A stretch of 64,000 bases of DNA. It comes from Nephrocerus scutellatus (Eukaryota; Arthropoda; Insecta; Diptera; Pipunculidae). Every line of letters begins with the position of its first letter. The stretch's first letter is position 1. This document shows positions 57,230 to 64,000 of the stretch, piece after piece. The notes under the pieces were generated by a model, which was given only the letters and a program-made list of their open reading frames with translations, made no database searches and had not been told where the DNA came from. The stretch spans positions 13,627,462 through 13,691,461 of the forward strand of contig OX352763.1 of the NCBI GenBank assembly GCA_947095585.1, given 5' to 3'. The translations under genes were made by a program, and so were the position numbers.

Positions 57230-58928
57230 TATGATAACGAACTAAATAATCGTTAGAAACCACCCGAATTTATAATTAGATCGAAATCCCATAAAAATCC
57301 TAAAAATAAAGTAAATAATTCAGTCACAAATATAATAAGTAATAAGTTCCAGAGGCTTTTTATACGTTTATGTGTATAAAATACGAAAAAAAGCCATGCA
57401 CTCATAAATGCCCACTTAAAAATGCAACACTCAATTTAAAATAAAAATCTCGTGAACCTTTAACAATAGGAAACATTTGAAAATGCTTATGAATGCTATA
57501 TGCCAACTATACTGAACGAATACTACAATGTATTCGCAAGTGAAAAAAAAACGTTTGCAAAACTTTTCAAGGGTTTCTTGTTGTCGGTATAGAAATAGTT
57601 CAATAAAATTTTCTCAACCATCAAAACGAATAAGTAGCAGAATTTTCATTTCAAATTATTAACTTTAAATAGAATAACCATACAAGTATTGAGTTAAAAG
57701 TTAGTTATGCTCTTGCAGTTATTATACGAGTATTATAAAAATGTCCAGCATTTAAAAAAGCACTGTGAATGTTACTAATTCATACAGACTTTCTCTAAAA
57801 AAATTAATTCACTTTTAAATTTATCAACATCGTCAGTTCCTTCATCACCACCTCGAGGTGTTTTTGAAAGAAACTATCAGTTTTCCGTTTAAAACTCCTT
57901 ATCCCCGGCAAAAGATAACAAACAAAGCAAAGTACGTGATGAAAATCACAATACATTCGAGTATGTCTTGTATGGAGGTTCCGTAGTTTTCTGCTGCGGT
58001 AAACCAATCAAATAACGATTTTCCCATTCTCAATTAACCAAAAATTACGAAGTGCTAACGAGGTCATTTACTTGAAGTGTTGCTTATTTTGACCAATTAA
58101 ATGTTTTTACTTCTTTAATATTAACATGTAATATTTTATACCACTCCCGCAAGGAATGTGCACCGTTGTAATGCTGTGTTTAGTGTGGACTTTAAAGAAA
58201 AGATAATGATTGTTGATTTTAATGGTATATTAGAAGAAACACGCAACATTTGGTAAGCAAATTTTTCCAAAAATTAGACTTTCTTTGGAGATTCTTTAAA
58301 TCACAAGCCTATGCGAAAAAACCAGAAAAAATTGACCTTTTGGAAGTAAATATTGGTCGCGTAACTGAAGATATACGGCCATAAATTTTCAAAAAATTAA
58401 TCAAAAGTTGGACTTAGCGAATAAAGGTCTGCATGAATACATTCATTGGCTCTTTGCAATAGAGTACAGTACTTCAGTTTCTATAAAACTGTAATGTACT
58501 GTACAACATTTGATCACTAGAAACCAAAACGAATACACTGTTTGATTTCTGTTTTGCATTTGAATACTCTATCTAAACACCGAGTGCGTTTAGGTTTACA
58601 CTACTAGAAAATATCGCTAAAAAAACAATTAAATTTTTGTTTAACAAAATGAAATTTATAAACAATGTAAATTATGTATATAAAAAACACACTTAACGTC
58701 CATGGTGAAAATTACTAATAGTGATTTAGATTTGCACGCTAATGGCAATCTGCGACACACAAACACTAAACTAAAATAACTACTAAATAACTGTTGAAAA
58801 CAACCGTTTCGTTCATTACAAAACTTACAATGGCTCTAGCTATGATTACAACGATATTTCTTTCTTTTATTTCCTTTATTATTAATTTATTGATTAGAGC
58901 CAGTTTTCTTCAGTAGAACCCTGCTGAA
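57230..58928. other. AT-rich spacer
   Basis: No supported feature. Confidence 0.5.
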
Positions 58929-58929
58929 T

Positions 58930-60625
58930 CATTCATCATCATTACATTTGGCTCTACAACCGGGGTCCGGTCCTGTCCTCCCGCAAAAAGTCTCTCCACC
59001 GGTCCCGATTTCGAGCCGATGTCATCCAGTTTGTCATCCCTAAACTCTGGGCGTCCTGGTCTACGCCATCCTTTCAGCGTAGGCTTGGCTGGCCTCGCTG
59101 TCGTGTTCCATCAATCCTACCGGTGTCCTACCCACCGGAGCCTACCGAGCTTAAATTTCTTCACGATGTCGACATCGCGGTAACGCTCGTAGATCTCATC
59201 ATTATAGAGTCTCCGGAATCGTCCTTCCTCACATACGGGGCCAACAATTCTCCGTAAGACTTTTCTCTCGAACGCGGCTAAGAGGTCAGAATGCTTTTTG
59301 CTAAGCACCCAAGTCTCGGATCCATATGTAAGTACTGTTATGACCATTGTCTTATATAACAGCAGCTTGGATGTTATGGTTAAGTTCCTGGATTTGAAGA
59401 GTCTTAACAAACTTTAGTAGGTTTTGTTGGCTTTAAGCAACCGTGCGCGTATTTCTGGTTATTTCATCTTATCGTCTGCTACAGTAGACCCGAGATAGTT
59501 AAAGGATTGCACTACTTCAAGTTCGCGCTCCACTATTTGAATTGAGGGACCAAAGTTAGATCTTCTGCTCTCAGACGTTTCCACCATGTACCTACTTTGT
59601 TTTGCTCTCATTTATGTGCAGCCCCAGATTTCGTGCCGCCTGCTCTATCTGGATGAAAGCTTCCTGTACAGCTCTTCGGTTTCTAACAACGATGTCGATA
59701 TCGTCTGCGTAAGCCAGTATCTGAATGGACTTTCAGAGGATTGTTTCTCTCGCCATTACGTCAGTCACTTTCTCCAACGCCAGGTTGAAGAGGACGCAGG
59801 CCAGTCCATTCCCTTGTCGGAGCCCGTTATAGATGTTGAATGGGCTTGATAGTGATCCGGATATTTTTACTTGGCTTATAACATTGGTCATGGTCAACCT
59901 TCATAGTCGTGTCAGTTTATTTGGGATACCGAATTCTTTCATGGCTTTATAAATTTCTACTCTGGCTATGCTATCATAGGCGGCTTTAAATTCTATAAAA
60001 ATATGTTGTAGTGAGTTTTGAAAATCTAGACATTTTTCCATCACCTGCCTTAGGGTGTAAATCTGATCAGTTGTTGATTTGCCTGGGATGAAGCCACACT
60101 GGTATGGACCAATGATGACTTTAGCGTATAGGGCTATCCTGTCTTGAAGGATGGAGGAGAAAATCATATACGCGGTACTCAACAACGTTATACCACTATA
60201 ATTGCTGCATTTTGTGATATCTCCCTTCTTATGTATAGGGCACAGGATGGCTCTTCGCCAGTCTTCTGGCATAGCTTCTTCTTCCCATACTTGCACTATT
60301 ATTTCATGTATTGCTTGGTGTAATGTGGGGCCTCCTATTTTTATCAGTTCCGCTGGGATCCCATTAGATCCCGGGGCCTTATTATTTTTGAGCCGATTTA
60401 TCGCTCTGCTAACTTCATCTATGCTTGGTGGCGGCAGCATAGTATGATCTTCGGTCATTGGTGGAGCCTCTAATTCCTCAGTTAGCTGGCTATTTAGCAA
60501 CTCATGAAAGTTTTCTTCCCATCGCTCTAAGATGCCTTTAAGATCGGCGATCAGATTACCCTATTTGTCCTTGCAGTATGTGCAACGCGGTGTATATTCC
60601 AGTGATTGACCGAACATTTTATCGT
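58930..60625 (-). mobile_element. RTE-type LINE, longest copy: full RT domain and 3' end
   Basis: Read on the minus strand. A 199-codon frame (60500-59901) gives MLNSQLTEELEAPPMTEDHT, INRLKNNKAPGSNGIPAELI, PEDWRRAILCPIHKKGD, CSNYSGITLLSTAYMIFSSI, IGPYQCGFIPGKSTTDQIYT and HIFIEFKAAYDSI. Motif A has Glu in place of the usual catalytic Asp (FIDFKAAYDSI in relatives). After a shift come the palm AYADDID (about 59700-59721) and the thumb (59410-59117: LTYGSETWVLSKKHSDLLAA, FERKVLRRIVGPVCEEGRFR, RLYND, GRLRWVGH). The 3' untranslated region ends in GAGCCAAATGTAATGATGAT. It is 5'-truncated just upstream of the RT, so the endonuclease is absent. Confidence 0.92.
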
Positions 60626-60629
60626 TGCT

Positions 60630-63180
60630 TCATTTGTATGTTCTTGAAAGGCCTTTGCCCTCTAGGAATCTTTTTTACATTACTCATTGCAAAAGAAACT
60701 TTTTGTTGAATGATCCGATTGTTAAATGTTCTGTTGCTTTCAACTCCATCTACAATCTTATTTATTTGTCAATGTTAAAATTAGCGTTTAAAAAATTGAT
60801 AAAAATATTTATTTATTTAGTCTGTTTATATCTTAAAAAAATAAACGAGTGCAAAATCCGCATAGGTATGCTGTCAAAAGTCAAAAGGAAAAACAATCCT
60901 ATTATCTTAAAAATCAAATTACGGCTGTTCCAATCCAAAGTGTAATCGGTATTGGGTGAAGCACATGAAAATGTCCGCCACTTTTACATGAAAGTTACAA
61001 ACTTTCCCGAGTCGATGTTTACGTAACATTATACGTATCTATTGGCCGAATTCCAAGGCTGCAGAAATCCATAACAGAACGGGTCAAAATCCTATTAATA
61101 TCTCAATATAGATATGGAGGTAAACATTTCGAAAAGGCGAATCATGCGATGCAATAAAACTGGCTAACCCAGTTCGAAAGAGAGCTGATGGACTCCACAC
61201 ACACTTTCGATGAGGACTCACAGCAGCTTGGAATAACTTATGTAGACTTGCGATATTAAAGAAACCGCACGCCAATGGTGCCTAGGCGTTGTTGATGCCC
61301 TGAGACTCAGAAAGGGATATAGGACCTAAGGGAGGAATAATCTATGGATTTGTGAACCACTATGGACTGATTTTCAATAATATTGGGAAAGACCTGTAAA
61401 AGGCCGCAAGTTCCCCACTCCTTATTTAGAGTATCAATGTTCAATGAGTTTTCAATTTATTCCAATCCATTTGTCAAGCGACACCTTAAACTGGCTACCT
61501 TCATCAGTCGCCATCCAATCCGGTTTCTCTCAAACAAATAACACTCGTTCATACACTTTATACAATCTCAATAAGGAGACATAGTAAAGTAATGAACCTG
61601 AATAACTCGCACTCCCACCAAAAGAAAAGCAACATTGAACATCCTCAAGGAATAAGGACATAATTTAATAAAAGTGTCGATCTGTCAAGCACAGTTTTGC
61701 CGGTACGAGAAGTAACTGCACGACTAACTTCATTGCTCCCACCCTTGCAGCTCAAATAAGTGGACATGGAACCAGTCGTTAAAGTCGGCTAGGTGCAAAA
61801 GTAGTTCGTAGGTACAAAGTTATGATGTTCCATCACGTGGCCGATGGAACTCCGTCCATCAGGAAGAATGATAAAAAAATCCTCTGTGCGAAGTTTTTTG
61901 TCTGCTTATTTTACAGCAAATACCCAGATGAAAATACTACGCTTCTTGTGTGTCACACAAACGCTACATATGTGTTATATTCACATACTCGTACAATTAT
62001 GTCAGTTTGGCAACATTTGATGTCTTAGCCAAGTGGACTTTGGAGAGGTAAAAATAAACTCCAACTATGCCCCATTTCATAAATTATTACTGCAGTCGCA
62101 AGGGATCAGTATTATGTGTTCATCATGCTGTGTTTCTTTGTTGAATTAAGAACACGTAGTTCTAGGAAAATTATGAAACTATTATGAAAAATATTTTTCA
62201 GTGAGGATTTCCAAAGAGAAAATGTGGACAAACATACCAATTTTCCAACCGGTTATGTTACAAAGTGTCTTAGAGAGTGGATAATATGCTTTAAAGGATT
62301 TGTAAGTATAACGTTAATTCTGATGGATATAGTTTTGGATATTTATGAACTCTACTTAAAGGAGCAAGCATCTTGTGCTTCTTCAGGTCGCAAAAATTTT
62401 CGTAATCTTTAACTTGTAGATTTTGTTCAGTTTCCTTAGTTGCACTTAGTCTTTACTTAGTCATTAGCTGATAGTACAATAAATAGCATTAATTCTTCTG
62501 TTGCTATTGATATTTAATGATATGTGAATATTGTTGTACTATAACTACTCTGGCAAGACAAGACAAGATAAGACGATTAAAAAGTGCGATCTTTGTCTGA
62601 ATTGATTTTCATTTCTGCTTGACATCCAATGCAACATTAATATTTTCCTTTCTTTTTGCACTGGAATACTTCACAAAAGTAATGACTCTCCAAAGAAACT
62701 GGTGGGTGTCCGGTTATTTGTAATTCATAATTTTATTTAAGATTCGAATAGCGTAGTGATATGTAAGGAATAGAAAAAAAAGGAAAAAAAATCCAAAATT
62801 TTCGCAGGGGGGTTTTCGCCATCATATTTGTCGATAACAAACGGTGTTTGACACTCAACTGCCACCTACAAGGATTCATTAAAATTTTCCACTCAAGTAA
62901 GCTTTTATTTTGGTTGCTTGTAGATTGTCGAAAAAGGAATCACCACTGATTGCACAAATGCATTACCAGAAGCGCGTGAAACTCAAACAACCATAGAGCC
63001 ATTCAGATAAACAAACAAACAAACAAATATCTTTTTAGTTCGTTTCCTTTCGTGCTTCCGTATTATCATCGTCCATGAATTTCCTTTGAATTTACTTCGC
63101 TTGAAAACGGATGCAAGAAAATGTTACTCAAGTGAAAATTATTCTCCCTGGGTCGGGGAAATTTTGTTATAATACGAAAC
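60630..63180. other. Spacer, weak unclassified traces at 61.0-61.8 kb
   Basis: 61000-61800 is somewhat less AT-rich than its surroundings and has a worn look, with possible LINE-like scraps (AWNNLCRLAILKKPHANG). I could not assign them. Nothing else supported. Confidence 0.35.
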
Positions 63181-63190
63181 TGACGCCGCC

Positions 63191-63388
63191 ATGTCGTCGC
63201 GCTATGATACCAGAGGATTTTTCTCTGGCATCCTTTCTTTTGATACGGGCGCTTGTGCTGGAGACGCTAACCTGCAGTCAGTTTGCCACGTACCAAAGGC
63301 ATCCACTTCAGCCACAACAACGGGAAGTGGATTTATCCTGGACCATAAATTTTATTCCAATTTTCCGGTAACAGTGACATCCGGTTAA
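63191..63388 (+). CDS. Unrecognised 65-codon ORF with strong start context, low confidence
   Basis: The ATG lies in GCCGCCATG, a very good start context, in a locally GC-richer block (63180-63480). The product (MSSRYDTRGFFSGILSFDTG at the start) has no recognised motif. An overlapping 86-codon frame (63111-63371) runs in another phase, so at most one could be real. It might be a 5' exon or untranslated region of a gene lying to the right of the window, or chance. Confidence 0.15.
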   Translation: MSSRYDTRGFFSGILSFDTGACAGDANLQSVCHVPKASTSATTTGSGFILDHKFYSNFPVTVTSG

Positions 63389-64000
63389 GTCTATGCACTT
63401 CAATGCCATAATAACGGCGACAGCATCGTCCTTGTCGTCGTCGTCGATTCTTGCCCTTGGTAGTATCGTTTTGGCATCGTGAGACCGATGATCAAGTCAG
63501 AACCGTGCTGTTATCGATGGGTAGACAGAATTTGCCGGTGATTTATATTTGTTCGAATTTTTTGTATTTCTCTAGCCATCACTTGATGTTCCATTCAATT
63601 GGATACCGTCCGTTTGACACAAATTCACTGTATTGGTGCGACGCCGTTTTTTGTCAATGAAGTCAAAGAAATTAGTTGATGTTGGCCATGTAAAATGCAA
63701 TTGTAGAAGCAATGCTATCGTTCCTTTCATAACTGCGAGTTCATTTTGCACTTAAATTAGAGTAATTTACACACCGCCACATGTAGAACGCTAATTCCAG
63801 TAATTATCGAAACAAACAAACAAAATTATTTTTCCCACCATGCATAAGTACATCATTCTCCCGGCTGAGCTGTCTGGAGAAGAGTAAAAGTCTCTGGAAA
63901 ACAACCACCCTTAAATGCATTAAACCGTATGCCTACCCGCTTGCAGTATCAGTCATGTAGTGGTTTATGGGCATTTTGGAATCGTTTTGTCGTTGTGTTT

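Noticed and set aside
61000..61830. Additional LINE or LTR-element relic
   Set aside because: A few suggestive peptide scraps appear, but no ordered set of family motifs.

Overview
The window reads as non-coding, AT-rich nuclear DNA of an insect, most likely a higher fly (Brachycera). This inference rests on the repeat content: decayed non-LTR retrotransposons of RTE, jockey/CR1 and LOA-like types, Tc1/mariner relics, a gypsy-type solo LTR and a tRNA-derived SINE. The long repeat-poor spacers are AT-rich. I found no convincing host protein-coding gene, no rRNA, no functional tRNA, and nothing bacterial or CRISPR-like. It could be an intergenic region or one very long intron; the sequence alone does not decide.

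Layout. 0-5.4 kb: a SINE tail at the left edge, an RTE LINE relic abutting a second interspersed repeat (3.03-3.36 kb), AT-palindromic DNA, and a nearly complete tRNA-SINE at 5.15 kb. 5.4-8.4 kb: a worn LTR, then the RNase H part of a LOA-like LINE abutting a reverse-strand SINE. 9.8-13.6 kb: a Tc1/mariner relic joined directly to an RTE relic, then further RTE pieces. 15.2-20.6 kb: three consecutive jockey/CR1-type pieces, a jockey-type RT palm on the minus strand, and the ORF1 of a LINE. 22.1-24.9 kb: a 22-unit 7-bp tandem repeat, a 1.9-kb LOA-like RT/RNase H relic, and a jockey/CR1 relic with a clean internal deletion. 26.1-27.9 kb: a nest of three elements. 29.7-30.4 kb: an endonuclease fragment. 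32-35.2 kb: interspersed and simple repeats, an RT fragment and a 483-bp solo LTR with its target duplication. 37.4 kb: a pre-miRNA-like hairpin. 38.5 and 50.2 kb: two copies of an unnamed repeat. 41.6-48.5 kb: rearranged RTE copies and a strange G-rich strand-biased array (45.6-46.3 kb). 50.5-51.8 kb: a split mariner-type transposase relic. 56.8-60.6 kb: two more RTE pieces, including the longest (58.93-60.62 kb). The right end is a plain spacer with one slightly GC-richer ORF block.

How the parts relate. The RTE-type LINE is the dominant family, with about ten pieces, most on the minus strand. The SINE has polymerase III A and B boxes in its tRNA-like head. Its 3' end resembles the RTE 3' end, a GCC-(A/G)-AATATGAT core followed by a trinucleotide run, which suggests the RTE supplied its replication machinery. 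All protein-coding element copies here carry stops, frameshifts or deletions, so none looks autonomous. The items most worth following are the SINE/RTE pairing, the 37.4-kb hairpin, the G-rich array with its duplicated flank, and the two unnamed interspersed repeat pairs.
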